From Stercorarius parasiticus (lineage: Eukaryota; Chordata; Aves; Charadriiformes; Stercorariidae), in the NCBI GenBank assembly GCA_013396915.1, contig VWZL01000670.1, positions 624,986-688,985 on the forward strand: DNA of 64,000 bases, read 5' to 3'. This document shows positions 25,351 through 38,500 of the stretch, one piece after another; position 1 is the first letter of the stretch, and the number at the start of each line of letters is the position of its first letter. The notes beneath the pieces were generated by a model, which saw only the letters and a program-made list of their open reading frames with translations, was not told the origin of the DNA and made no database searches. A program made the translations under genes and the position numbers.

Positions 25351-27390
25351 CTGTAAAGTGTAAGAATATGACAAGGACTATATTTTCAGTATATTCCAAG
25401 AATAAATATAAAATGAGATATTCTGTGATATTTTTAGCTTACATAATCTTACTTCTGTTTAAAGTAAAGAGAGAACATATGCAAACTGAGAAGAAATAAA
25501 ATTATTTTAGCTATGCTTACTTGAGAGTTTTTCTGCAATACCCTTCCAAGTAATTTTGGTACCTGTCTCTGAACCTAGAAATTGACAGATTGACTAACAC
25601 CATCAGAGTCCAGAGTGCAAAGGTGTCTTTTATTTGGATTTCAGAAGTCCAAGCCAAACATTAAGAACAAAGTGCATTTTTAGCATACCAGGTGATTTAG
25701 CACTGACTAGGATGTCAACAGAGAGCTGCAAATTAAACCCTTCTGAGACGTAGTGTTTGGGTTTGGGGTATTTTTTTTGTGATTTAATATAATGCATTGC
25801 AATGCTGAACCCTTCATTTTCGTCATCAAGGGCTTTCAAAGGTTTTGGGTCTCCAACTAAAACATTACGATCATATTTTTTCCATAAGATTGTTTTTTGA
25901 CATAGTCTGGCAAAAATATACTGAAACTGATGGAAGAGTTCTCTGTAGTTCCAGTGATAGCAATTGCATTTTCCATTCTTTCTGAGTGTATCAATAGAAA
26001 GCCTATTTATTTATTTATTTATTTTTACCTAAAATGGGAGTTACTATATTTTCTGGTGCTGGAGAATTTGGATAAATGTTCTGAATATAACTGAAATGTG
26101 ATTTTATAATTTTGATTGCAATAGCCTCAGAGCACAAGAACAGATATAGCATAAGCTTCTGTTGGAAGGTAAAAGCTTCAAACAGTATCATTACCTTTCC
26201 AGAAGCTTTAGTCCATGATTGGCATAATGTTACGGTACCAAGAATAAGGCACAGGGAAGACTGTCAGTTATTTTGATTTTGGTATGCTAGTGTGTGCCAT
26301 TTTTCCCCTCCTCTCTTATGTAGTGGAAAATCCAAGGAAAGGGTCAACTACCTTTTCCTCTTGAGATTAAGACAGTTAAATATAGGTGCCTTTGTATAGT
26401 TATCTAAAGAAGTATGTAGCTAAGGCCATTATAATTAATGGAAATTTGATCTCCATTTAATCAATAGCCAACAAGGTTGGCCTCGACTAACACCCTGGGG
26501 CATCTAAATATGTTCATGATGCCCATGTATGGGCAGCTTAACTGAGCTACTAGTGACTGTCCATCTGACTCATTCTCCAGATAGAATGGCGATAGATATG
26601 ATCTGAGACCATACCCAACTCTTCTGCTGTGGGCTAGCTTACTTCCCTCCTCAGGGGATTTCTGAGCCTCCCTTCCATTGGCCTTTCTCATAGTTTATAT
26701 ACGGGAGTTCCTCTGCTTGTTTAAATGGCCACAGGTTCATTGGCATTGTCTAGGTGCTTTGATAAGGATCTTGGTCATTTAATTCTGTAAATCATTGAGT
26801 TCATGAAAGGAAATTCCTCTCTGATACTTTGCAATCCAACAAGATGTGATTTTACATCACATTCTGTGTGCATATTCTCACACCAAATTCCTCATCAAAC
26901 TCTCTCAATGACTCCCAACATGTATTAAGCAAAGTAAATAACATCTCAGTTGTGCCTTATCTTCTGCTCCCTATGTGCAGTGTGCAGTTTTTGTTTCAGT
27001 GCATACATTTTTTTTCTCTTTTTTTTAATATATTTTAAATGAAAATACTGTCAGGAATTTATATTGAAAATGGCTGTCAAAGGAACATATCTGGCAATTG
27101 CAGCAGAAGATAACCTCTGGAGAAAGTTCATTCTGTAGTCCCATGGAAAGCATCTCTTGAGTGGGATGACTTTTTTCTAATGGTAAAAAATTCTCTGTGC
27201 CAGTGGAATGAATTTGTTGGCCACCATTTCCAGCCCACAGTTTAATCCTTTTTTTAGATATTTTTGGCCCAGAAGAATTATACAGTTTTAAGCAGGAATT
27301 TGAACTTGACTCATTATTCTAGAAAACAGGAACAGAAGAGAGGAGAGGACAACTGAGTGTGAGGCAGTGAGAGTTCAAGGGAATTGATCT
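25350..27390. other. Unique AT-rich DNA, no gene seen
   Basis: I see no gene, RNA or assignable transposon apart from the TTTA microsatellite. Frames of 60-76 codons at 25630-25839 and 26461-26691 (both minus) lack recognisable motifs. Confidence 0.5.
26004..26026. repeat. (TTTA)n tetranucleotide microsatellite
   Basis: Five to six tandem TTTA units are visible between unique flanks. No other feature is attached. Confidence 0.85.
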
Positions 27391-27394
27391 ATAA

Positions 27395-27610
27395 CTCCAC
27401 AGTCAAAGATTTTAAGTCTGGATGTGACTGCAGGTATTCTAGTCTAACTTCATTCATAATAGAGGCCACATAAAGTGCTTGTTGCCCTCTAGTCAGTTTG
27501 GTAACTGTTGCTTAACTGAAATATATTTTCTAAAGCCTTTTGCCAGGAGGCTGAGACGCTACCCTGTCTTTCAGTGAATCAGATTCTAGTTATTTACTAA
27601 AGTCCATTTT
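27395..27610 (-). repeat. Old CR1/L3-like LINE 3' end, antisense
   Basis: Read on the + strand, AAGTCTGGATGTGACTGCAG, TCTAGTCTAACTTCATTCA and TAATAGAGGCCACA match the reverse complement of the old amniote CR1/L3-like 3' end. That consensus, from memory, reads AGAAGGGACCATTGTGATCATCTAGTCTGACCTCCTG followed by CACAGGCCA, which I give here only in outline. The later GAATCAGATTCTAG phrase sits where the consensus has its TCAGTGATGGAGAATCCA text. It is a 5'-truncated minus-strand copy of the same general class as 22575-23215, with no open frame left. Confidence 0.55.
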
Positions 27611-29360
27611 TGTTCTGTAGGTGTGTCTGTTTTTTCTCTAATAACTGTTGAACTTACTGGCTGCTTGAAGCTGAATTTTTCTGGAGGGGGAAACTCTCAA
27701 AAATATCAACATAAGAACTGGCCTCTGGGTAGAGGAAGGAGTCACTGTTAATGCTTCTAGTAAAGGAAAGGCTGCAACATAAACTGATGCCTTTAGCTGT
27801 CAGCAAGGGAGGACGAAGGAGAGGTCACATCCACTGAACTACAGTGGGCTAGGCTGGACTGTGGTCCTCTACAACTAAGTTTGTCCACCTCTGCAGTTGT
27901 TCAGAATATATATCTGTATTGAATGGATATGAACCAAATGTAGATGCTTAATGTTTCTTGTAAGGAAACATTTAAATGCATTGGCTTGTCCTGTGCAAGC
28001 CCTGACTGTTAAAGGAAGATAGAGGCACATAAGTTAGGTGGACTAAGTGTCCCTCTGAAGGTCTCTTGGGGGACTTGCTTCTACCTGTTAGCAGTAGAAG
28101 GACTGTAGGAGTTTATGCTGGCTGCATTCCCCTCCCTCCCTGCTTCATGATCTAATATTTTCCATGAAGTAAGGTCTAAACTGGGCACATAAATAAGGCA
28201 CATTAAATTTCACCCTGAGGAATCCATTCAGGAGAGGGATGTTTTGAAAGATGCAGAACAGAGATTTCAATGAAGCCTTAATTTTTTAGATACCAAATGT
28301 ATCAACCTCGAGGAAACAGGAAATCTGGTTTCCTTACCAGTAACTTCAGTTTAAGTCTTCCTAATTCTCTTCTTTTTAGGTCAAGATAATCACAAAGACT
28401 TTTGGGGTGACATTTGAGAAGTGTCATAAAAAAGCATTTCTTTTGTTTCTATATCTTTCCTGACTTAATTACAACACTAATTTATTAGTCAATATTTGTT
28501 CAGTGTTTTGAAAATGTAGCTGTATATATTAGGAGAAAGCAGCAATCGTTTGCACTCATCTGCAATTCTATGTGAATGAAGACTACACTAATTAAATTTA
28601 TGGTAAATTTTCCACTTACTGTGGAAATTTTTAATCCAGAATGCTAAGGCTATAAAATACCTTTTCCTGGATATCAGGAAGATTATGCCAGATAGTCAGA
28701 AAAGACTGAGTTGACATATGCTGAGAAGAAATTTCCATTTATTTTTTGGATATGAATATTCATATTTGGATGGAACCAGCTACTTCCATGGCAGCAGAGT
28801 TGTGCCTAGGGGTTAAATCCAGTCTTCTCTATGTAAGTTTCAGCCAATACCACCTGGTGAAGCCTGGGAGCTCTAGGGGGAGGTTCTGTCAGTCGGATAT
28901 ATGCTTGATTTGCCTGCTAAGGAATAAGAAATAGTTACTACTTGGAGAAGAGTGGTAGGTGAGCTTAGCTTAAAAAAAAATCCTTAAATTTGACAGTCTT
29001 TTAAACTGGGTTTTCATCATGTACCAAAAGCTTCCTTTTGGGAGCAGAGGGAATTAATTGTGGTAAATTGATTCCAGCATTGTTTGAAGTTTCCAGGGCT
29101 GTTTGACTTAAAATGGCTGAGCAGTGTGTTTGGTACACTATGCCTGAACGTGGTAATGGATAAAGATAAGGTGCTTGACAACTTATAAAACACTGTAAAA
29201 CTCCAGTGAGAGTAAAGTCACACTTGAATGATTAATTCCTTTGTTTCTGAAAATACTCATTGAGGGCCATAGTACTGGCCAGCTGGTCTACCAATAAAGC
29301 TTTCTTGTATAGACCTTAACGTACACATGGTGCCAGCAGCAAGGTTCATGAATGAGTATA
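27610..29360. other. Unique AT-rich DNA, no gene seen
   Basis: No assignable gene. The frame at 28746-28934 (+, 62 codons) has no recognisable domain. No transposon was recognised. Confidence 0.5.
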
Positions 29361-29368
29361 GGCATCTG

Positions 29369-29397
29369 TGACGTCAGTATGTCAGTGACATGCAAAT
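29369..29397 (+). promoter_or_regulatory. CRE palindrome next to an octamer motif
   Basis: TGACGTCA at 29369-29376 is the full palindromic cAMP-response element core. ATGCAAAT at 29390-29397 is the POU-factor octamer, 13 bases further on, with TGTCAGTGAC between them. Both strings are exact. No TATA box, CpG island or transcript start is evident nearby, so a distal regulatory element is the most that could be proposed. Chance occurrence of either motif alone in 64 kb is likely. Confidence 0.3.
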
Positions 29398-29415
29398 CTG
29401 TACCATCATTCATTC

Positions 29416-29470
29416 CTTTGAGCAGCTTTTGAGCACTTTTGAGCACTTTGAGCAAAGTGCCTTTGAGCAG
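29416..29470. repeat. Small tandem repeat (TTTGAGCA) with internal hairpin
   Basis: The core TTTGAGCA occurs five times in about 55 bases with spacing of roughly 9-18 bases. The unit GCACTTT-GAGC-AAAGTGC at 29443-29460 forms a perfect 7-bp stem with a four-base loop. The repeat probably arose by local slippage and duplication. Confidence 0.7.
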
Positions 29471-32320
29471 CTAACTTAGTGCCTAGCAGAAAAAGAACTA
29501 TTGGTAATAGCTAGCTTTGTCAGGCACTGCCTAAAGGGTACCAAAGCAGCCCCTGTATCTTAAAAATTATGCCAACACCTACCAATGAGGGTCACAGCTT
29601 TGGGTTGTCATTACAACGCAGCAGCTAGAGGATCTTCATGTGCTTGCATAGAAGTGGTTACAACTAACACCTAGCTTTAGCCCACTACCTAAAAATAATG
29701 ATCAGTATAAGGTAAGGAGCATTAAAAATCACAAATATACAGTGGTATTTATCCATGTGTTAGTGATTGCTATAAACAGGTTTTACCATGTATGTGTAGC
29801 ATGAAGATTTTTTTTTTTGAAGGCTATTAGTTTTCCAGTCCCAGAAGAAATTCATGCAGTCTCCCCAGTTTATTTCTTTGGGGAGTTAGAGGTGATGATT
29901 CCACACTAATCACATAGTCTATATCTATATGACTATAGCAGTGGAACTAAGCAGAGACACTCAAGCTAAAAGAGAAAAGGCTTATTCTTTCACATCAAGA
30001 GTCATGTTTCTGATGAGAAATCATTGGCTTTGTAATAAATATTTTTTGTTTGGTCTCCTGGAGTCCACATTTGGGAACCTTCAGTTTCTGCCTAGTCTTG
30101 CCTGGTTTGGGACACTGAGTTGATGGAAGACCATGGTAGAAGGAAACCTGTGAGCTCAGAAAGGTAATTTCCTGTAGTAGTCATATAGCCTTGCGTTTTT
30201 TCTAGGTAAACCAAAATAAATGTCTTATAATAAATAAATATACATCAATCTATATCCTTCCCAGGAACACAAATGGCAATACATTAGGTTGAAAATATAG
30301 ACAAGAATCATGCTGTGGTCTATTAATGCACGTTCCAAAACTCCAGTGAAGTCAAGACTTCTGATTTGAAATACGTTGCATTTCCAGAAAGGCGATTTCA
30401 GAAGCCACCAAATTTAAGAAAGAACATCTAGCATTCAAATAAAGCTGAAGTTAGTAATGAGTACTAAGATGCTCCAGAAAACATATTTAATACTTGTCCA
30501 GTAGATATTTCTATCAGCTTTGAAAAGAAATCTTTTATCCTTGTACTATATGAGGCCATAGCCAGTCCCATAACAAACAAAACATAAATACTTATATACG
30601 ATACTATTTTTTTTTTCAAATACTGTTTGAAGGTTTACACTATTGGATGGGATTTGTCGTTTTCAAAAGGTAGGTGGAGTACAGCTCTGTCAGATGAGTT
30701 CCAGCAGGTCACATGCCGTGTTCGTTCACAAAATCAATACACTGGCAACAACATGCACCCTGTCCTGGTGCTGGCCTGACAAGAAAATCAGTAAATGAAA
30801 TAAATGCAAGTCTTCTTCTGTGGTGCGTTTTCAGCTTGTTCACTGACTTCCAATGCAGTTTCAGCTTTTTTTATAATGCTAGATCTATGAAAGGACCCAC
30901 AGGGTCTTCCAGGCTCAGCAGAAGAGTGAATGGGGGTTGCAGGCACTTAGACAAAGAAACTTAAGACATCTTTAGAGTGCAGTGCAGTGCAGCACTTGCT
31001 CTCAATTTTTCCCCCCTTCCTTTTCAAAACAATGGGCTCTCCTACTAGCTTACAGAGTCATGTTCACCTTAGCTTTTTGGCTTGATAGCTCTTTATACAT
31101 GCTCTGCAATGCCTGGACCAAAGTAAACAGGAGGGGTCGCGAGTGTGTCTGCACTGGAAGACGTGTGCTCTGGAGGATACAGGAACTTAAACTTGATTCC
31201 TTTCAAGAAAGAAAACTCTAGTCACCCATACTTTGTCTGGGCGTGTTAGTCATTGAAACACTGAACTGGTAAGGGTCCTGACAGAAAACAGTGGGAACTG
31301 CTGTATTTGTTCAGCAGGCATTTGTTTGGGTCTACTGATAGGCTTAAATACTTAAGAAGACAGAGGAGAAGATGAGATATCTGGAGTTTTGGACAACTCT
31401 TACACATGAGGATCTTAGTGCTCCATACGAGAAAATTCTGGCCTTCCTCAGAGCAGAACTGAAAACACACAATTAAAATGAATGTAAAATCTGGGGTCCC
31501 TCTGCAGCTTAGCTAGTTCCAGGATAGGCAACAGCTGAACAAAGACATGGAAACTGGAAATTAGTCTCTACAAGTGGGATCTAAATGGGACTTTGGTGCA
31601 CAGGCAGGACATCAATCTTTTTTTGTGGATCTGGTCTTTCTTGCTAAGAGATTGGACTGATATTATCATACCCTATCCAACTTCAATCAGGTGGTAACAG
31701 CTTTAAGTTGTTAATGATCTGTGAGGGATGAAAGGCTGTTTGATGTTTCCTGTTATTTATTTTTGTCTTTTTCCAAAGATCTGTCCTATGTCCTATGCTT
31801 ATCAACATGGCACCTGAGCATTAGCTTCAAGTATTTTGAACCATCCACTCCCATTAGATTTTTATGTTTTGAAATTGCTCTGCACATTGATTTGCATGTT
31901 GTGCACAGACAAAGGCATGTCAGTTTGAGATGACAAATGAACACACTGATATCTTATGATTCAAAATGGATTGAAGCTCACAGCCTTTTAAGCTGGATTT
32001 TGCCAGATAGCACATTGCATGGCACAGTGCTGAAAGTGGTTTCTTGACTATGCCAGCTGCAAAAGAAATGCTCAAGAGCTGGGCAAATTATTTCTTTGGG
32101 TAATGCTTTTCCTCAAAGAATATGAGTTCTGAGTAACAGATCTGTCTGTGTTTCAGGACCAAGGTCTATCTTCAGAATGAGAATTTGGAGACATCAGGCA
32201 AGTGGGTATTTGGCTGAATGATTAAGGTCCTTATTCTTGCGTCTGAGATGGTAGGGCAGGGATTCACTAAATTTAACACTCAACAAAATGCTGGCTTTGA
32301 ATACTAGAATTGCAGACTGT
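29470..32320. other. Unique DNA, no gene seen
   Basis: No gene can be assigned. Frames of 60-83 codons occur (for example 30713-30964 and 30982-31221, both +) without recognisable domains. A GTGCAGTGCAGTGCAGCAC stretch near 30976-30994 is a short (GTGCA)-type tandem repeat. Confidence 0.5.
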
Positions 32321-32326
32321 TCAATG

Positions 32327-32338
32327 CCCCCCCCCCCC
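32327..32338. repeat. Poly-C tract
   Basis: Twelve consecutive C (poly-G on the other strand) stand in AT-rich unique sequence. Long poly-G runs are rare and may form intermolecular quadruplexes. The length may be uncertain in the assembly. Confidence 0.8.
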
Positions 32339-32339
32339 T

Positions 32340-35300
32340 CAAGAATGCCATGGCCTTTGCTGAAACTGGGTGGAAGAGCTGACTGGCACTTTTGTGGGCA
32401 TTCGGTTGTTATTTCCTACAGAGCACAAATGAAGCAGTAACAGCAAAAGTGAATCACTACTTGCAAAGAGTTACTCACTTTTGTGGATTGCTCAGTAAGT
32501 GTGGGTGTTTAGATCTTAAACCTCAGATGAAGAAGTCAAGCAAGCAAGAGCACAGGAGTCACAGGAACAGCTGGGAGTAAATCTAAACACATATTTTAAA
32601 AAGCTGCAGGTGAGCTTCAAGAGCAGGTGTAAAAATTATTACTGTGGGGCCAAAATGTCTGTTCTGAGTAAACAGTGAATGTTTTGATCTTATTCTGTGT
32701 GTATGAAGGGGAAATAACGATGCAGAGATAATAAACTATTTAAGCAGGTGGAAGAATCTATTCCTAAAATTAAAAAAGGAGAAAGATCCAAATGTATAAT
32801 ACAGATCATAGGTCTGTAACTTAACCAAGGCTTAGGATATAAAATCGCTTAGACAGGGAAACGTACCCATCAAGTTTCCAAATAGTATACAGGCAGGCTT
32901 GGTTTTAATTGTGAAAGTTCTTTTATATTAATGTTTTTGCTGTCCTACCCATTTGACCTACTCCTATTTTTGAGTTTCTAGTTGCTTTCCTTTTTTAGTT
33001 TGTTTTTGTTTTGTTAGTCTAAGTAAAAGGTGTCAGTTATCCTGTTGGCTATACATAAGTAACAGTGGTTGAAATAATTGGGAACTGTGCAGCAGGTATT
33101 GTGACTGATCCCGGGTGCTCTTTTCCCCTTTTGATTTTCTGGGAGATGTGATCTGCACACAGATCTTTCTGGAACTGATAAAGGGAAAAGTACCTCAGGT
33201 TAGTAAACTTAATAAAAATATTTCTCTAACTCTTTTCTGCATATGTGAGGCACTTTCAGGTAACTTAAGTTTCTCCATCATGAACCAAAATGTCTTGGAA
33301 TGACTTCAAATAGGGGCTCATTGGGCTATGAAATGAATTTGGCGGTCTCAGTGACCAGGTGACAGGTGTCTGTGCCACGCACAAACAAAAACCGATGCAC
33401 AGCTAGCACTGACATCCACCTTTGGCCACACGCCTAAAGCAGAGACCAAGCACTGAATCAGATGTGGGCAATGAACTATCCTGATGGCGTATGCAGTTCA
33501 GGTTTCAGGCTTATTACCAGGAAAACTTTCACTGCTACTGTTTGCACTTTTAACCTTTTTTTTCAATAGAAAGGCCACTCCGGAAAACAGAATATATTTC
33601 TCAAGGCTACGCAACACAATCCTCAAGAAGCAGCCTCCTTAGGAAATGGGAATCTCTTAAGTGGAATTTCAGTAGCCAAATGTTTCCTTGAAAAAAAGGA
33701 AATCTGAGGGAAAAACAACATAAGAAGGCTGGACTTTGCTTGTATACAATGCAGGATTTATATTGGCTTGGAAAGTAAAACCTTTTCTTCCAAAAAAACC
33801 CCCAACCAACGTTGCAATTTAGAAAGGATGTTTTTCTGCGCTGAGAGAATACGTATTCCAAGACCCCAAGCTATTTTTTCTCTGTGTGCAAGACAAACAA
33901 TTTTGAGCCTCACCAAAAAATATTAAAACATCAAGCTCTCATACACCTAGAATCTTTTAAATTACTTTTATGGTCTCTCCTCTCCTCTGGAATCAATGTA
34001 CATAACAAGTTTCATGTTAGCTTTGGATGTTAAGAAACTTGCTACTTCTTTTCTACACTCCACAGCTCCACACATACTGACATCTTTATTTTTGTGGCCC
34101 ACAACATCAGAATTCTTAGTATTAGGTCATGCAAATTTTGTCTAATCTCTCTAGGGTATTAAAACTAAGGGCATGATTGTCATTGTAATAGCAAACAACA
34201 GGCAAGTAATCAGTTGCAGAATTTGTCAGGAGAAGAGCAAACAGGGAAAATCCCAGATTCATCTTTTTTTGAGGATTCCCAAGGCTAAGGAATGCAAATA
34301 CAGCCATTTAGAGAAAGAACACCCTAACGTTATCCCAATTTGCAAACAAAATTTATCATTAAAAGGGGAAACTAAATGCAGTATAATTACAAGACCCCAG
34401 ACACTGATATATATACACTGCTATGCCTTTACTAGACATCCCCAATGGATGAGTAAGACAAATTATTCACTGTAACAGTAGCCTTTGATGAAAGTATTTT
34501 GTGTTTCTCTAGTGACTGTGCTTGCCTTACGGTCTGAAAGAACTCTTTTTTTCTCAGCCCCACTTCTTCCCCTGTTACACATACTCATAATTTTGGAAGC
34601 TGTGCAATACCTACTCTTTTAAAAGAAAAAAAACACCATAAAAACCACCACAACAACAAAACATCCAACAACAAAAGACATCCAGAAGCTGCTGACCAGC
34701 ATATTATTCATCTTGGTTGTGTGAATCCAAGCTTCAAGTCCCTTTTCTGACTATTTGCAAAGATTTGAATCCCACAGGGCAGGAGAATGACTAAGCTATC
34801 AGTCTATTGTCTATTCAATGTAGGATACATGATTAAATATTAATCTGGCCATAATACTAGATTTATTCTTCCTCTGCACGTTCTCTGAATCCACATGTAT
34901 CTGAGCAAATTTGACTGAAGGGAGTGGAATTTTGGCACCCTCTACCCAATAATAGTTGTTTTCTAGTCCCAAATGAAATATTGTTAGATAACCGTGACTG
35001 TAATAATACTGTATCTGTTCCTGAAAAGTATATGACTCAACAGTGTAGATGCACTCTCCATTGCTTTATGTTTTTTCATCAAATTTGGCTATTTTTCCAA
35101 CAGATCTGAATTTCATGAGACAGAAAGTACATCCTTATTACAGAAATTAATAAAAGAATTTCTATTGCCAGTGTTTGGGTCCCAGAAAAATGTCCTTATA
35201 ATGTCTTTTGCCCTTTTCTCACATAAATGTGATAAAGTCCAGCTTTATAATGATGTCTGGATATTTTAAACAGTGATGGCAAACTTTGTGCAAGTCCTGT

Positions 35301-35526
35301 CAGTGCACAGGAACCCATTAAACTCCATAGGGCTCCATAACATTCAGGGTGTCCACCCATGTAGAAAAGCCTGCCTAATCCAAACCCTGAATGTACACTC
35401 ATTTTCTCAGTTCTCTGTTGCTGTGATACAAGCTACACGTCCAGTCAGTGGTGAAGTGTGGGCTGGGCTGGGACAGGTGAAGGCCTTCAAGATTTTTCAA
35501 GTCTTATCAATAGACACACAGATGGT
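32340..35526. other. Unique AT-rich DNA, no gene seen
   Basis: No gene, RNA or transposon was recognised. An AC-rich low-complexity patch (ACCACCACAACAACAAAACA type) lies near 34640-34675. Frames of 100 codons or fewer lack domains, including 34173-34475 (+). Confidence 0.5.
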
Positions 35527-35558
35527 AAAAAAAAAAAAAAAANAAAAAAAAAAAAAAA
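35527..35558 (+). repeat. Poly-A tract with an ambiguous base
   Basis: Thirty-one A and one N (at 35543) form the longest A run in the window. It could be a simple homopolymer that grew by slippage. It could also be the tail of a retroposed transcript, but the sequence before it (35200-35525) matches nothing I recognise and no target-site duplication stands out. The N suggests base-calling or consensus trouble inside the run. Confidence 0.75.
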
Positions 35559-35559
35559 G

Positions 35560-38500
35560 GCAAATTATATTAGACAAAACATTTTAGTGTTAAGTACAAC
35601 AGATGCTCCTAATACAACCATGCAAGTCTTGGATCATTCATTAACTAATTAACTGTATTGTTTTCCACTTTATTTTTAAAAATGTGTATTACATTAGTGT
35701 CTATTTATATTTTCCTTTTAGATATTATATAATCTAAAAAGCTTTGGCTAATATGCCTTTGACAGTGAGCTTGCTTTCTTTTTTAGGTTCTTTAAGAGAT
35801 GGTTAAGTTGCAGAAAAAGTATGACTGCATTACATCAGGATTATCTTGCAACTAAAACCTATGCCATGAGAAAGACGGAAAGTAGTCAAAGCATTTATGG
35901 AAAAGTTTGTATTCTCTTGCAGCTCTTCTGCCGTGTACCTTTTTCTCATATCCAAACCTAGATTTTAAAAGACTAAGAGCACTCAACCTGACATCCTGCA
36001 CCTGCTGCCATTTTTCTGGGCTGCCCTTATTCCAGCCAGGCAGCAGGTTTGTGACAGAGCAACTACGCAGGTGCCACAGGTCCAGTGCCCCTGTGGAAGG
36101 TCTCCGTGTGCTGTGCATGCACAAAGGCACTGCTCTTCTGCAAAGCGGCAGATTTCCTGTGCAATAGGTCCAGTCATATCGCCAGGCTAGGAATGTGCTG
36201 AGCTCCTCTTTTGCTAAAACCAGCTCTGTTTTTGCTAAAAATGGCAGTCCTAGTTATATGCTTCCCACAAGACAATTCCTGCTATAGAACTGCTGATTTT
36301 TTTGTTAATTAGTAAGAACACGTATGACACACTAGCTCAGGATTTAGTAGAGACAATCTATGCAGGTATCTAAAATTTTACATTTTTTCCATCCCCTTTC
36401 CAAAAATGTTAGTTGAAGCAGGGAAATTTCATTTCAAACAATGACATGTCAGCCCATTAATTACATTCAAATCTTGGTTTCTTTGACATTATTATGAAGT
36501 CTTGACAAAAAGAATGCATGTAGGTATATTAAATTAACATGATGTGTCACATTTTTTTACTTGGGAAACCCAGGAACATTCAGAAATATTTGAAGATCGT
36601 CTTCAGTAAAACCAGATTTGGTAGTGTAAGGATATTCAGCTTCACATTATTTGTCTCTGCTGCTTGACAGGTCAAAATAGAAAAATATGTTGAAGTCTCC
36701 AAAAATCCTTGTTTATAGGTTCATGGTTCACATAACCAATATTTTCACTTTTTCTTCTTTTTGTTCACAACCTTATAAGTCACCTCACCAAATTTTAGTT
36801 ATTTGAAATTGCGTTTCCTCCTTTTTCCTAGTTTCATGTTTCACTTTTGCGTTTTCTAGGTAGCTCTGCTGTCAAAGAAAATAGTCATTTCTCGCAGAGA
36901 TTTATGAATTTAGCTTAAGACATAATACAGTAAAATGGTTGTGCCAGCAACTGGAGAAGGCAAAGTAGACATATTAATATACATAGCTAATTAGCACCTC
37001 ATTTAGATCAATTATAGGCCTGAACTATGGCCTTAAGTCAATTCAATGATTTCCATTAACTTCAAAGAGCACCAGATGAAGCTCTATGTGACAGGTTCAA
37101 GTAGCTCTTAAATGTATATCAATAAAAAGGAACATGAATGGTATGATACACTTTTTTTCTGACCTCCTGCCTAGGCATTTTTATTGAAAAGAAGGTTAAT
37201 ATCTAGTAATACCTCAAGTCTGACATATTTAACTATCTAACTGCTGCACTTTCTTCCATGTGCAGTCATGGAATAATGTAACAGTCCATGCACAATTGTC
37301 CTTTTTTACGCAAGTTTGAGGCCCTTCTTGTACTGAACAGTCCAAATACCGTGACTTAACACATCTGGAATGATCTGAAAACTACTCTTCTCAACCATGT
37401 TCTACAGATGATGCTCAGTTTTTCATAATCATAAAAAGGTGCATTTAAGAAGAAATAATAAGTACTCAATATATTAAAGTTCACTAAAATATAAACCAGT
37501 GAGTACCTGCCTCTGATGCAGAATTACAGAAATATCTCTGGAAAAGGCTGAGCTGGATGCAGATTCTAGGGGAGGTGCAGCGTAATAGGAGAAATGGTAA
37601 ACTGAATGGATGTAACTGAAGCAGACTATGACACAACCTTTCTCAGTTTTCTGTCTTTTCCTCTGCTAAAGGAAATCTCCCTCATAGCTGGGGCAGCTGG
37701 GGCAGAGAAAGTAATGATGTGCAGCATCCTAGTACAGAGCCTGGCATGTGACTGTCAGGAATAAAACAGATTTATTCTGGTCCATCAACAGTGAAAGCCC
37801 ATGCATGTCTTGATAAACCTTCTGGGGAAGGCAAGATGCTAACCTTACTGTCGAAAAGAAGAAAAGCCTCCTCCTGGCCTTTGCAGCTCCTATTTTCTGA
37901 CAGACATTGTGCATGATGTGCTGCTGCCCACTTATTTGTTTGTTGGAAGAAGTCAGATGGCCACCAGTTTTACAGTGAGAGGAGGGTAGCTGCTGCTGCT
38001 GCTGCTGAATAGCCTCTAATGCTGGTCTGTGTCAAAGCAGCACATCTGAGTCCTTTGAAATTAGCTTTGGTTATTGGATGTGACCATGCTATAGACAATC
38101 TAGTGACAAGCGGAATACTGTAGGAAAAAAGGATTCATGGTTTTTTTAAATGGGTTTACAGACCTAAACACAGACAATATTTTCTAGATAAACATCAACA
38201 TGTGCACACTTCTAAACGTGTGTGCCTGTACTCAACTGATCATGGACCTACAGGACAAAAATATTCAATTAAGTTTTTAGACACGCTGTCACTCTGTCAG
38301 GATTACCATTCACCAAATAGAGTTGTTTCTCTCAGTGGGAGCTGCCATTTTAATGATGTTATGAAGCAGAGGTCCGTTTTGATGATGAAAAAAGGAATGA
38401 AAGGAGCAACTTTGCCAGCAGGAAGGAGGGAGAATCAGAAAGTCTAAGCATTTTCATAAGGTAAATTCAGTAATTTAAAAAAAAAAAATTGATTAATTGA

